Of a stretch of DNA of 64,000 bases, positions 1 to 11,020 are shown one piece after another; position 1 is the stretch's first letter, and each line of letters starts with the position of its first letter. Position numbers and translations under genes: made by a program. Under the pieces are notes generated by a model. It ran no database searches. It worked only from the letters and a program-made list of their open reading frames with translations, and was not told the origin of the DNA. Origin of the DNA: Branchinecta lynchi (taxonomy: Eukaryota; Arthropoda; Branchiopoda; Anostraca; Branchinectidae); assembly GCA_023053575.1 (NCBI GenBank), contig JAKZAP010000007.1, positions 18,575,304-18,639,303 on the forward strand, read 5' to 3'.

Positions 1-341
1 GGAGTGATATTTTACCGAAAATTAAAAAATGCGTTCCAGCCTTGACGCCAAGAAGCCAAAATTCGTGACTTCATGCTTACTAACTACGGTAAGTAGGTTG
101 GAGCAGGCTCACAATATAGATATTGACCGATTTTATTTTTAACCCGGCAAAAAAAGCACAAGGCACGAAGACGGAGTCGATATAAAGTAAAGAAGAAATA
201 CGAAAGAGAAACAATTTACAAAGTAGACAACAAGAACTTGCGACTTTATTAAATCCGACGGATTTTCCAGTCGTAATCAGTATAGTTACTATGTATATCA
301 TTATCAAAATTACTCTTCTTAAGTTGTCTTTTCTTCTGAAG
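1..341 (+). other. 3' part of an intron of the JIP3/JIP4-like gene
   Basis: This stretch precedes the first recognisable coding exon and ends in a pyrimidine-rich tract followed by AG at 340-341, a normal splice acceptor. The reading frame of the following exon runs open back to an ATG at 291. However, the residues encoded between 291 and 341 are hydrophobic and unlike the protein family, whereas family similarity starts exactly after the AG. I therefore read 1-341 as intron. No other gene or repeat was recognised here. Confidence 0.6.
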
Positions 342-2213
342 GAACGGTTCATGGAGCTGCAAGAAGCCGTCCGCTGGTCTGAGATGGTTCGCGCGTCGCG
401 AGTCGATTCTGACCTAGACAAAAAGGGGAAGCAAATCTCCATCTGGAAATTTTTTAGCAACCTCTTCAGCACAACGAACGAGCGCGGACAATTTAATCAA
501 CGCGTCAACTCTAACCAGCTTATCCGTTTCGAGCCAAAGCGGAAAGTGACCGACGCTAAGACTGAGTCTCCAGTTAAGAAAAACGCTGTTGAAAGACGAC
601 CACCCAGGCAGGAAGGTGGGCGGGTTCAAGCCTACGGGTGGAGCCTACCCGCGGACAACCAACCGAGTGCCCAGCCCGAAAAATCCAGCCACTTGCCAGT
701 ACCTGTGCCAATATACTGCAGACCCCTTGTTGATAGCGAACCAGGCACGCAGGTTTGGTGCGCAGCTGGCGTGGATCTGAGCGGTGGTAGAACGGCAGAC
801 GGCGGCGCAATTGTTGGTGGTAGTGTTTTCTACGCTACAGAAAACGCGGAGTCCCCAGAGAATTTGAAAGCAAGGCAAAATTCGCTCGTATGGATCTGCA
901 GCAGCACGGAAACAGTGAGCAAAGTGACAATTATTAACGGCAGCAGCCCTGCCGATGTTGTGGCGTCCTTTCAGGTCAGCACGTCGCAAATATTCAGTAT
1001 TGCAAGTGTACCAGGTGCTACCGAAACAGACTACCCCTGCCCAGAAGAAAAAACGCGAGAGTCTAACCGTCGCCTCTCTGGTTCAAGCGATTCCGGGTTC
1101 TCGCATCTGGGCTCGGAAGAAAAATTAGTGTGTAACATAACTCATGTGAAAGATGGGCTGGCGCCGCCCATGGACTTACCTGAGTTGGATCAGGATAGCG
1201 ACTCGGTTGAAAGCCCTGTGGTTCTTACCAGTGCTCTCCCGACGATGTGGCTAGGCACACAGTCGGGGGCGATATTTATACATTCCGCCGTGGCCCAGTG
1301 GCATAAGGTCTGCCATGCTGTTCAGTTGAAGGACTCCGTTTTGGCCATACTGCATCTGCACGGCCGCGTTTTGGCCGCGCTAGCTAACGGTACTATTGCC
1401 GTTTTTTCCCGCGGCACGGACGGAGAATGGGACTTGAGTGATTATTATGTTGTCGACTTGGAAAACCAGAATATTTCTGTTAGGGCTATGTGCGCCGTCA
1501 ATGGCAAAGCTTGGTGCAGCTTTGGAAATCGGATTTTTGTCCTCGACCCTCGGACGCTGAACGTAGATACATCATTCGAAGCGCATCCGCGGAAGGAAAG
1601 CCAAATCCGACAGATGGCATGCTTAGGCGATGGCGTGTGGATTAGTATACGGCTCGATTCTTCTTTGCGATTGTTCCATGCCATGACACACCAACACTTG
1701 CAGGATATTGATATAGAGCCCTATGTGAGTAAAATGCTAGAGGTGGTCCCGGGAGGCGCGGGAAAGCTTGGTTTCAGCTTCGTCCGCATCACGTCGCTAC
1801 TGATCGCCTCCAATCGACTCTGGATGGGGACGGGCAATGGCGTCATAATATCTGTCCCGATTTCAGAGGGGCTTCCTACTAATTCTATACAAAGGGGTGT
1901 ACACCTCCCGGCCTCCCCAAAACCTCCTGGTTGGGCAAGCCGGCTCTCTGGTACTTTTATTCCCTTTTGCTCCATGGCGCATGCGCAGTTGTCCTTCCAT
2001 GGACACAGAAACGCGGTTAAGTTCTTTGTTTGCGTGCCTGGTCCGAACGGAGACGAAGGTCAATCGAACGCGCAAGCAGATCTGGTCATCTCAGGGGGAG
2101 AGGGGTATATTGATTTCAGGTCTGGTGATGACTGTGAGGTAAACGAGGGTAAATCCAAATCATACTCGTCTGATCAGCTGAGCCATCTGATTGTGTGGCA
2201 AGTTCATTCCTAA
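342..2213 (+). CDS. MAPK8IP3: JNK-interacting protein 3/4 (Sunday driver) homologue, terminal coding exon
   Basis: The exon encodes the C-terminal 623 residues of a JIP3/JIP4-type scaffold, which links kinesin-1 and dynein to vesicle cargo and to the JNK cascade in axonal transport. It opens in phase 0 right after an AG with ERFMELQEAVRWSEMVRASR, the conserved segment that follows the second leucine zipper. A low-complexity linker follows, then a WD40-like domain from about nt 880. Family hallmarks are VWICSS, IASVPGATETDYP, PTMWLGTQSGAIF, KDSVLAILHLHGRVL, EAHPRKESQIRQMA, GVWISIRLDSSLRLFHA, LQDIDIEPYVSKML, GKLGFSFVRIT, RLWMGTGNGVIISVP and SGGEGYIDFRSG. The protein ends in HLIVWQV plus two residues, as the family does. 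The N-terminal RH1 domain and zippers must be encoded left of the window. The choice between JIP3 and JIP4 is not possible; invertebrates usually have one. It is unusual that so much coding sequence sits in one uninterrupted exon. Confidence 0.95.
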   Translation, partial: ERFMELQEAVRWSEMVRASRVDSDLDKKGKQISIWKFFSNLFSTTNERGQFNQRVNSNQLIRFEPKRKVTDAKTESPVKKNAVERRPPRQEGGRVQAYGWSLPADNQPSAQPEKSSHLPVPVPIYCRPLVDSEPGTQVWCAAGVDLSGGRTADGGAIVGGSVFYATENAESPENLKARQNSLVWICSSTETVSKVTIINGSSPADVVASFQVSTSQIFSIASVPGATETDYPCPEEKTRESNRRLSGSSDSGFSHLGSEEKLVCNITHVKDGLAPPMDLPELDQDSDSVESPVVLTSALPTMWLGTQSGAIFIHSAVAQWHKVCHAVQLKDSVLAILHLHGRVLAALANGTIAVFSRGTDGEWDLSDYYVVDLENQNISVRAMCAVNGKAWCSFGNRIFVLDPRTLNVDTSFEAHPRKESQIRQMACLGDGVWISIRLDSSLRLFHAMTHQHLQDIDIEPYVSKMLEVVPGGAGKLGFSFVRITSLLIASNRLWMGTGNGVIISVPISEGLPTNSIQRGVHLPASPKPPGWASRLSGTFIPFCSMAHAQLSFHGHRNAVKFFVCVPGPNGDEGQSNAQADLVISGGEGYIDFRSGDDCEVNEGKSKSYSSDQLSHLIVWQVHS

Positions 2214-2895
2214 TCCAGCAAACGCTAGTCCTTATTTGTGTGCTGTTCGGTTGTTATTTGTTTATTTAATTTGTTAGCTTTAGTTCTCCTCGTACACGCG
2301 TTTCATATGCTACTAATTAAGCTTAGCAACTAGATCAAGGAAAGTAGAAATCATTGTTATATATTTGTAACACTAGTCGTCCGAGGTTTGACAAACTTAT
2401 ACCTAGGTAGGCATCTTTTTTTTTTACGAATATGTTAGCATAAAACTGATTGGCCTATTTTTCTTGCCCAGAACCGGAACTTTTCCTGGAGAAGAAGGCG
2501 ACATCACCATTAATTGCCGTTATCAGGTAGTCTAGCCATAATCGGTTATTTCTGACCAAAACTTGCGATTCTCAAGGGCGTCCAACTCCACTTATTTCTC
2601 CCCCATCCCCTACCATCTCAGCAGCTTTTCTCTCAGTCCAAAACTTAGAACCGGTTTATGGTAGAACTGAAATCCTTGCATCTCTCATTTCCTTTTGTTT
2701 CAAAAGCACAACTCTTATTATGGCTTGAAGTCATTTGGCTTGCTGGAGTCAAACGGAAATAGTTGAAATGTTCTAACGAGTATTCTCAAAATAGTCTGAA
2801 ATAAAATACATTTAGAGAACACAAAACTAAAACTTATTGCTGGATTGTGACGAGTTTTATGTTTAATAATGAATAAACTAAAACTAGATTGATAT
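2214..2895 (+). other. 3' untranslated region of the JIP3/4 gene with candidate poly(A) signals
   Basis: This is AT-rich, non-repetitive sequence after the stop codon. AATAAA hexamers occur at 2800-2805 and 2872-2877, and an A-run starts about 30 bases after the second. Either could end the transcript. A splice-like segment at 2472-2526 is discussed under findings. No other gene is visible. Confidence 0.45.
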
Positions 2896-3277
2896 AAAAT
2901 GCTAAAAAAAAAAAAATGAATTTGGTTGTTACAAGCATGAATGAATTTGGAATACAACTATTACGATAATGCCCAGTGTGGCAGGAGAGGTAAACCAACT
3001 AAGGGGATCACACTAAGAAAGTGAAAAATATAATCTATTGTAAACTGTTAAAAAAATGACCTGCCTTGTTAGGCGACATCAGCCATCGCCCAAAAACGCC
3101 AAACCTTTTAAAGAAGAAGAAGAATGAGCTGCACATGAGTTGTAAGGGAGTGAAAGGAAATGTTCTGCAGCGACTGTAAACTGGATTCTGCAGACCCTCT
3201 TCCGTCTGTTGTGAAAGGTTGGCGTGTGCGATCAGTGCCGTACGAGGGTGCAGTCCGAAGTGAAAATGAAACAAATT

Positions 3278-3580
3278 TGGTGTTCCGTTCTAGCCGAATG
3301 ATTAGTACGCCGAACTCGTAAGCGAAGGGTCGCTGGTTCGAGTCTCGGTGGTGCCTACCGTTTGGTTTGGGGTGTCTGGGCATGACCCTTGAGACAAGCT
3401 AAGCTCCACCCAGCTTTATATGAGATCTAAGGAAGGTGGCAGGAAGGGAGTGCGACCACCAGGATGGCTAGCCCCCAACCGCCCTTAGCACTTCCTGGCC
3501 GAGGGCAGAGAATCGGAGATCAGCACCGCCAGTTCGGCCTGTATAGGCTGCTGCTGATACCTTTACCCTTTTTTTTGGGG
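3278..3580 (+). mobile_element. tRNA-derived SINE
   Basis: The head resembles a tRNA gene. There is an A-box-like TAGCCGAATGATTAGTACG near 3290, and a B-box GGTTCGAGTCTCG near 3334. An unrelated body of about 220 bases follows, ending in T- and G-runs near 3570 where RNA polymerase III would stop. No acceptor stem or CCA-compatible fold supports a functional tRNA. The GAAGAAGAAG run at 3113-3124 and the 200 bases before the head may belong to a second, older short element. Confidence 0.55.
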
Positions 3581-4030
3581 GGGGGGGGGGTGTGTCCGTT
3601 GTAGGATACGGAGTAGGATGTGCTAGAGAATCCCTATTCTTTGGTCTTCGGTCCTGGCAAAACGCTATCTTTGAAGCAACTATATTTTTTCCAGCTATTT
3701 GCGCAGTAAATCTAACTCAATAAGACGCATTGACCTGTGTTTACTAGCCACATGTTATGTTTACTTTAAGCTGTACAACATTGTATCGTCACGTGAGACT
3801 TTTACCAGGCTAGTGTGATAGATATAAGGGACTGTTTTTAGTTTAATGCGCTTACCTTAGCGCTGTAATCCTGTTTTTGTTATGATTTTATTCTAGGCGC
3901 TTCGTTTTGGTTTTGCTTGCCTGTGAAATTTGATTTTATTCGATAAACTTTTAATCGAAGAGTGCATCCTACCACCTATTGTTTTGAATCACCACTAGGA
4001 CTTAATACATTGGACACAGGATCGGGGTCG

Positions 4031-4490
4031 GGTGCTCCCGGGCTGGAATTCCTGCCCGGATTTTCGGCACATTCATCACTTTCAGATGGAAAAAGTTGAG
4101 ATTTTTTTCAACTTTATACTGAAAGTGAAGAAAATCTGGCTGGGAAACCCTTGTCGTCTATTCGCACTCTACTGGCGATAGTAATACTCTTGATGGCTAA
4201 TTCTTCGTATCGACGAGAATCGCAGTGTCCGTATCGAAGAACTCGAACCGTCACCACAACATACGTTGTTTTTTGGTTTACATAGTATTTGAGTCAATTT
4301 TGAGGATTTGTTTAGGTGACGTATCTAGTCCCTCCCTAGGATCCCCGGCGTATTTCGGACCAGCTTCTGCGACACACGATCAGGATTTCCTGCACTTTCA
4401 TCATCAAGTTGAAAAAATTTCAACTTTTCCGCATGGAAGTGATGATGGTGCCAAAAATCCGGACAGGAATTCCAGTCCGGGAGCTCTCGA
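4031..4490. repeat. Large imperfect inverted repeat
   Basis: The segment 4031-4145 recurs in reverse complement at about 4385-4490. The shared stretch includes CTGGAATTCCTG, CCGGATTTT and a GAAAAAGTTGA..TTTCAACTT sub-hairpin in each arm. The spacer of about 240 bases has no coding potential. A direct repeat around GTAATACTCTTGATG lies at about 4178 and 4546. It could be a decayed foldback or MITE element; no target-site duplication was found. The flanks 3591-4030 and 4491-5015 hold no gene that I can see. Confidence 0.6.
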
Positions 4491-5017
4491 TCGTGATCGT
4501 GTGTTCGCACTATTATTGGATGAATCAGCAAGATTTGCTGTGAAGGTAATACTCTTGATGACTAACCCTCCTTGCCGATGCAAAATGCCCGGGTACCTAG
4601 CGGAAGAGCCAGAAGCGGTATCACCTCGGGTATTACAGCTGCTCCTGAAGATCGCCGTGATTGTTTGACACAGGATTCGAGTTCTTGAGTTTCAGTCGTC
4701 AGTGATAGGTTTTCTCGTTCTTCCTGAGAGTCATATAGAAGGTGTGTCCGTTGCACTCCGGGCTGTCTCTGGTGTAGTCACCAGTGTCCTGTTCTTCTCT
4801 TACAACGCGTTTTTTGGTTCACCCATGAGTTGATGAACACTGGCTAACTTCTCGCTGTAGCCCGGCTCGCGAGCAGGTTTTAGTCCGCACTGGTGAGATA
4901 AAACCTGACACCGGTTAGTTCAAAAACAGGTTATAGGACTGGAGAGTAGTCACCGGTGGATGCAAAAACGGCTTATAAGAAAAACCAGAAACCACCGGTG
5001 AGAACTCCCGTGACAAA

Positions 5018-5085
5018 GAACGCAGCTAGAGTATTTGGCCCTTCGTGGCAAGGGTCCTCGTGGGGCTGTAGCTAGAAGAAACGAA
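5018..5085 (-). repeat. Dispersed hairpin motif (hammerhead-core-like), degraded copy
   Basis: Read on the minus strand, the intact hairpin GGACCCTTGCC..GAAGGGCC is followed by AAATACTCTAGCTGC. The preceding CTGANGA box is degraded to CCACGAGG. The same motif recurs at about 23131-23165, 25405-25450, 33430-33470 and 54070-54110. Confidence 0.5.
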
Positions 5086-6864
5086 TCTGCATTCTCGTTT
5101 CTGATCGCTTTTTCGAAACTTCTAAACTGCGGCTTTCTAACAGGTTCAGGTTCTTTTTAATTACAAACTAAATAACAAAATGTCCAGAGCCCGGCTGAGA
5201 AGACAAATTCGTAATGCACGGGATGGAAAGACTTCTTTAAATAAATACAACATTTATACTTCACTACACTCCATTCATACAAATGGAAATATGCGTATTC
5301 CCCCGTCAGTACCCGGTCCCCAACACCACTCGTTGACACGTCCAGCGAAACAAACAATAAAAAATAAAAGCTAACAAGAACCGAGGAAAAGTGATCACAG
5401 TCCAAGGAAGGATCCTGGACTGAGTATTCACATCCCCCAGGTTCAGTATCTTCATAACCAGATAAAATGGGAACAAACTTAACCTCCCAAAGGCAATCCG
5501 CATTAACTAACAACAACTCACTTATCACGAATAAGAGAAGTTACTTTTGAGAAGAAGTTATTTTTGAGAAGAAGTTATATTTGAGAAGTTATAATTCTCA
5601 ATATAACAACATAAATTTAAGTTTACGTTTGGTTGTTTGAATTGACTGTGAAATGTCCAAATTAGAAGTGTAAATATTCCAACTCCGAATTACTACATTA
5701 TTACTCATCCCACTTCTAAGTACTTTCCCGCGAAACTGGTTTTTGTGGATGGGTTAGAATGGTGCAAAATTTTAAATAGATTTAGTTACGAGCTACTTCT
5801 TTTTCGAATGCCGCATCCCCCAACGAAGAAGTCGACAACTGAAAAGCTTGTGCGACGAGCTAAAACTCCCCAACCGGTTTCAAGTCATCACCAGTGCCAA
5901 ACTCCCTGCCCAACCAGAATTTAAAGTTTCAAGATTTTGATTGAGATGCTAGTGGAGAACGGAGTCTACTAAGCAAAACGTCTGACCGAAAGCAACCACC
6001 AACGAGCAACCGAGAAGGCAGAAAGAGATCTACACGAATACTTGCCAGTCAAACCTTATGATGATGATTTTCGTCGGATCATGTAAACGGACAAAAGGAC
6101 TGGCTCGACAGGGAGAACCAGGGTCCGGAATAAAAATTTAAGATAGAAATGCAAGAAAAAAATTGGTGTAATGACTGGATGACACAGTTGAAATTATGAT
6201 CTCATTCTGATAATGTTCTTCGAACCAATTAACGGATGCGAAAAGGGAGAAGATATTCGGTTTTACCATACATCAAAATGTCCTGAAAACAAATGAATGG
6301 AGTGACGAGCGATAGGAGAAAACGATCGAATTTGAATGGTGAGAATTAAAGAAATATAATATATTGCGTGATAAAACAGAAAAAAGTGAAACAATGGAAT
6401 TTAGGTCAAAGTTGAAAGGTTGGACCTCAAGATGTCAGCAAAAATACTGCATACTCATACTGCACAGCTGAGGGTCAAGGTCTGATGGCTCTTACTAAAC
6501 CAGCATCTGATTCCCTTTAAACATGGGACCTTGGGGATCATGAAAATGTAAGTAGGGTTAGCTTCACTATGCGGAAGCCTCAGACATCTGGGAATTAAGC
6601 CGAAGCCTGACTTTCTTTTGCTACCCTCTGGCATTTCCTAGATGCCCCTTCTAACATATTTTGCTTCTCAAACACAACTGTCAATCAGTCTTTCTTTTCT
6701 TCCTACATTTTCATATTTATTGTGTCTCAAACGTGTTGCCTCTAGACATCCTGAATCTGGGATATCCAGAAACCCGACCAGAGACAATGACAGTGGACTT
6801 TCAGATTTTTTGACCTGGCTTAGCCTTCCAGAATATAGATCCGTCTCGACAAAAGGGCTGTCTG
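5086..6864. other. Gene-free AT-rich stretch
   Basis: No conserved coding sequence was recognised on either strand. A short tandem array of the 15-17 base unit GAGAAGAAGTTAT lies at about 5545-5600. The remaining open frames are short and without family resemblance. Confidence 0.4.
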
Positions 6865-7092
6865 GCTGGAATTAGTCCCCGAAGACGCGCCGAATTTAAA
6901 TTCGGCGGCGGCCGAGAGAATTTGGGTCGGCGGCGGCGCACCGAAGTTTTTTTTGGCGGCGCTCCGCCGGAAACTTATTGGAAGTGAGCCGAAAATTTAT
7001 CGGCTTTTTCGATATTTTTAGCATTTTTCAGCAAACTTCTTCAATTGTTCCCCAAAAATTGTCAGCGTTGTCATGTATTATATTATGGCATT

Positions 7093-7330
7093 AGCCGCCG
7101 GTTCAGGTGCCATATTTCGATCGTATTGGTGGTTCCTCTGTCTCACTTTTGCTAGTTCGGGCACTTCCCCGTAAGCCAAGACGATGAAACTTGACAAGCT
7201 TCTGAAGGACTCGATTGAATGCCCAGCGAAACCATGTTTTCGCGGATTAGCCCGATCATTCGTGTGGGGGTGGAGGGAGGGGAACACGGAAACTTGCGAA
7301 CTGCGTGATCCGAGTCGACATAACCTTTAT
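7093..7330 (+). repeat. Repeat family B, fragment
   Basis: It matches the forward form of the family B module. GCCATAT.TCGATCG, CACTTTTGCTAGTTCGGGCA, CTTCC..TAAGC and GACGATGAAACTTGACAAG are followed by a G-rich GTGTGGGGGTGGAGGGAGGGG segment. No coding potential. Confidence 0.55.
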
Positions 7331-7362
7331 GTGTTGTGGAAGCAAAAAGATACGATGACCAT

Positions 7363-7402
7363 CAGGGGTGTCCCGAAGGGGGGGTGACTCACCCCCCTCC
7401 TT
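7363..7402. repeat. GC-rich palindromic end of a hAT-like MITE
   Basis: CAGGGGTGTCCCGAAG is followed by the near-perfect palindrome GGGGGGTGACTCACCCCCC. The same combination occurs in reverse at 22470-22512. Only one end is recognised here. Confidence 0.4.
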
Positions 7403-8050
7403 TTGCTAAGTCGTATCAGTCGTTTATTTTGGCCTCGCCGAGGTCCGGGGCATTCATTTTAATCAAAAACAATCCGAGCTGTTTAAAAAAAATTTGTTAA
7501 TTTTGTCTCTGTACAGCTTCAGTCGTAAGCACGTCCCTAAAGACAAGTCGAGTCGTTTAAGCCAGGTTTTGTAACCCCGATAGGTCGGAGACATCATTCA
7601 TGGGGGCAGCAATGCGGCTACCTGTTCTACTATGTGAATTGGATCTGCCTCACTTAGGTATTTCAGATTTTGCCTGTCAAAATTACAACAGGTAAAATAG
7701 GTTAGTTGTTAAAGTGAAGTCTGACCGGATAACATTGATATACCTTATAGACCAAAAGCGAGAGACAAGGTTATGTGCATTGATTATTGGTCGAACTTTG
7801 GCTATAAGTGAAAAAAAAGGAACAGAATGGAAAAGCCATCATGAGCAATCAAATGGCAGGAGACCCACGAAACAGGTGTGCCCAGAACAGATGGAAAAAT
7901 GTCGATTACAAAGAGAGGTTGAGGTGGTAACAACGCTTGAAAAGGAAAAGGAAGATTTTAATATACACCCGAAATTCGTTTCCCAGGACAGGAGGGGCTC
8001 TGCAGACGCTAGAATAGCTCATTCTAGACGGGAGGTAGATTTTTGGCCTC
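7403..8050. other. Stretch without recognisable gene
   Basis: A 114-codon open frame starts at 7714 but shows no family resemblance and no splice or polyadenylation context. I see no repeat of the families described elsewhere. Confidence 0.3.
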
Positions 8051-8058
8051 TATGCTAG

Positions 8059-8459
8059 CCGAGGCGTTACTATCCAAAATGTTTAGGAGCAAAAATATTC
8101 CTTCAGCCCAAGCTGACTGCGAATCGTATTTATACACAGCTGACTGTGAATCAGAGCACTATCAGATATGGGAGGAGCAAGGTATTTACCGACTGGCTGG
8201 TAATTTTTACCGTTTTTTTTTGCGGAAAAAAACACTGTTTTGACGGGAAATCGACTGATTTTAAGAAAAACCGACCGTTTTTAAGAAAAATAGACTTACG
8301 AAAAATTGACTGTTTTGAGGAAAATTGACTGTTCCCAACAAAAATCGACTGTTTTTACGAAGAATCGCGGCGCTTCGCGCCGATTCAGCAATTTTTTACC
8401 GGCTGGCCGACAACATCGGGGGGGGGGGGGGGGGAGAGTGCGCCCAATCCCCACCCCTG
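8059..8459. mobile_element. hAT-type MITE (poly-G foldback family)
   Basis: A perfect 8-bp duplication TATGCTAG flanks it (8051-8058 and 8460-8467). The ends are CCGAGGCGTTACTATCC and, in reverse complement, CAGGGGTGGGG, the CAG-type termini of hAT elements. The interior has about eight diverged units around GACTGTTTT..AAAAATC, a hairpin CGCGGCGCTTCGCGCCG near 8369, the phrase TTACCGGCTGGCCGACAAC, and a 17-G run. The same internal grammar occurs at 19740-20413 and 50641-52009. No transposase; non-autonomous. Confidence 0.85.
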
Positions 8460-8819
8460 TATGCTAGTGTTAAAGCACATCTGAAAAGCCTTCGTAAAAT
8501 TCCGGACACTGATACAACTCAAAAATTATCTCTTTTATGTTTAAGTTATTCTAAAAGAGAACTTCTCGTCTTCATTTGCGGTGTATAGCATCTTCTGTTG
8601 CGTAGAACCAAATTCTGCAAACCAGTTTTAAGTTGCAATTTTTCAGATGTAGCTCACTGTAGCTTTACCTGCTTTAGTTTTCGACATGAAAGTACAGTCT
8701 GTCGAGTGACAAATAAAACGGTACACGGTACTTTCATCATGAAACAAAAGTACATCAAGTAACCAGAAAAAAACTCGTATGCGAACCGGCGTCTTTTTCT
8801 ATCTATTAACTCCTGTCAA

Positions 8820-9530
8820 TCCCAGACTGAAAGTTTGTTACGTCCGTAAATGGGGATTTTTTTTTTTAATGCCTTGGCGAAACTGTTTTGCTTCTTTCGT
8901 TTCTGAGGAAGTGTGTTTGAACGTCAAAACTACTTTCTATTAGTTCAGAGCAAATCTACTTTCTTTTCTATGGGCACTATTTTGTCACTTTTTGGAATCC
9001 CAAAACGTAAGTGGAGGGATACCTATGACATCGCAAAAGTTGTCCGTCTGTCCGTCTGTAAGCACGATAACTCTCGAAGGGAATGAGATATTTTAATGAA
9101 ACTTGGTGTGAGGATTGTTTGGGTCAAGAGTAAGGTCAAGTTAGTAGATGGGCTCTGTAGCCCTACATTTAGAGGTGGGGGTTTAATTTAAAGGGCAAAT
9201 GAAATATTTTTAAACATATAATGTGATAGTCGACTATGAGGTAGAAAGACATGCTGAACACGATGGTGAAAACCATTTTGTCATCGGACAAGTAGTTAGC
9301 CCGGAATCCGGCCAAAACCGGAAAGTTTGTTAAAAGTAAAAGTTTTATTTGAAGTTGATTAGATGTTCGATTTAGGGATAAGAAGACATGCTGAACATGA
9401 CATGCATGAACATGAACATGACGTTTCTGACCTTTTTTTTTCTGGACAATTATGGTAGTTCGTTCTCAATTATCTGGATCAAATATTAGATTTTTGGGAT
9501 CCCATCAAAACCTTAGGTCTTGTTTTCGAT
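8820..9530 (+). repeat. Dispersed repeat family R1, copy
   Basis: The copy begins with a T-rich lead shared with 14640 onward, then TCCCAAAACGTAAGTGGAGG, GTCCGTCTGTCCGTCTGTAA, CACGATAACTCTCGAAGG and GAAACTTGGTGTGAGGAT. About 125-base modules follow, built around AAGACATGCTGAACA, CCGGAATCCGGC and AAAGTTTGTTAAAAG. It ends at TTTTTGGGATCCCATC..GTCTTGTTTTC. Non-coding. Other copies are at 14630-16235, 23770-24158, 35770-36555 and, reversed, 42765-45040. Confidence 0.75.
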
Positions 9531-9851
9531 GGACAGAGTCGTGATTTTATAGCTATTTTTAACTTTTCATTGGGATCAGGGGGGCACTGGTATGAAATCC
9601 TAGGGTATACACTCCTAAATAGGTCATTCTTTCTACAACCCACCCACCCCACCCCTTGACCTACATACAAAATTTTGACTTTCTAAAATGACCCCCCCCC
9701 CCCCACCCCACGTCCAAAATCTCAACTTTTCAAAATGACCCCACCCCACGTCCAAAATCAGAGATTTTTAAAATGACCCCCCCCCCCCCCCACCCCACGG
9801 CCTGTCGCCAACTACCCAGTGGCATGTGAGAAATGTCCTTCTGAAATTGAG
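9531..9851. other. C-rich low-complexity stretch
   Basis: Three related units of about 60 bases each contain AAAATGACCCC and long C-runs (near 9690-9705 and 9777-9793). They are separated by CACGTCCAAAATC. No gene. Confidence 0.55.
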
Positions 9852-10424
9852 TTCCGAACTAGGGGTCGGCACCGTTTCTTTTTCTGTTTCTGTTTTCTTA
9901 CTACCGTTTTCTGTTCTGTTTTTTTTTTTTAAATAACAGAAAACAGGTAGCCGTTTTTTTAATGCCGTTTCTGTTTCTGTTCCGTTTTTTATATGACCGT
10001 TTTAGCCGTTTTTGTTTTTATTTTACCTGTTTTTTCCAAATTTCCGTTTTTTGTTCCGACTTGTACGCGTGGCGTCCTGGTATAATCTAGCGGGTTTTAT
10101 TCTCCCGGGCGATTATGCCATCTACCGATATTTTCTGCTTTTCGGAATGAAAGATTTTTGAGTCAGAATAGAGAGATTGCACCCTACCTGACGAAACGGA
10201 TATTTTTACACCATCATTAAATGAAGCATATAACAACAAAATTAACATTAGGAGGTATAGGACTTTCGACTTACAGACGAAATTATCGGCCTTTGATAAC
10301 CATTCTGAGCTGGTTAATTGCTGAAAACGTTAATCTTGCTATTTCTTGTTGGTACAATAATACTTTTGCTGGAAACGTTAATCTGGCTATTTCTTTTTAG
10401 TATAATGACACTTTTACGAAACGT

Positions 10425-11020
10425 AGATTGCAATTTGTCTTGGAAGAAGCATGGTGAAATAGTATCGGCAAAAGCAGCTAGAGGATTGGGAGTGATGAGG
10501 AGGCTGAAAAAAGTGTTTCCGATAGCAGTTGTCAAACTGTTATACAGTGCTATTGTGCATCCTTACATCACGTACGGTTGTTCTGTTTGGGCAAGTAATT
10601 TCTTTGCCAATTATAAAAGAACCCAAATCATACAAAACAAAGCGCTGCGTCTCATAGGAGAATTTCAAAATTCTCAGAATACTGCGGAGTGTTTTAGAAA
10701 GAATGCGATTTTGAACGTAGGTGAGCTTCGTGATTACCAGCTAGCGATTTTTGTTTTTCAAAGTGTAAATAAGGTAAGCCCTGAGTACTTTTATGATTTT
10801 TTTTAACACTAACTCGTTTTATCACCCTTATTTCACCCGACATTCAGAGGATTTAGCTCACGAGAGAAGAAACACAACAAGAGCAGGATTTGTTCTCAGG
10901 AACATAGGTGTGAGTGTCTGGAATGACCTTCCAGAATCGGTCAGAGAGGCTGCAAGTCTGGCATCATTCAAGAGAATGGTTAAACCTCATTATTTGAAAA
11001 GGAAAGAAGTGTGATAGGAG
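10425..11020 (+). pseudogene. Non-LTR retrotransposon reverse transcriptase, C-terminal fragment
   Basis: The plus-strand translation gives the region after the catalytic core of an L2/CR1-type reverse transcriptase: LSWKKHGEIVSAKAARGLG, then LLYSAIVHPYITYGCSVWAS, and NIGVSVWNDLPESVREAASL near the end. A frame change at the T-run near 10797-10806 separates the two parts. The 5' portion (endonuclease and palm) is absent. Just upstream, 10320-10415 is a 55-base tandem duplication around AAACGTTAATCT. It lies inside the hAT element at 9860-13212. Confidence 0.75.

Noticed and set aside
3108..3383. Minus-strand 91-codon frame
   Set aside because: It is antisense to the tRNA-like SINE head. Such peptides arise wherever this kind of SINE occurs.
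7714..8058. 114-codon frame as a gene
   Set aside because: No family resemblance. It runs up to the MITE boundary, and codon use and surroundings look like intergenic sequence.
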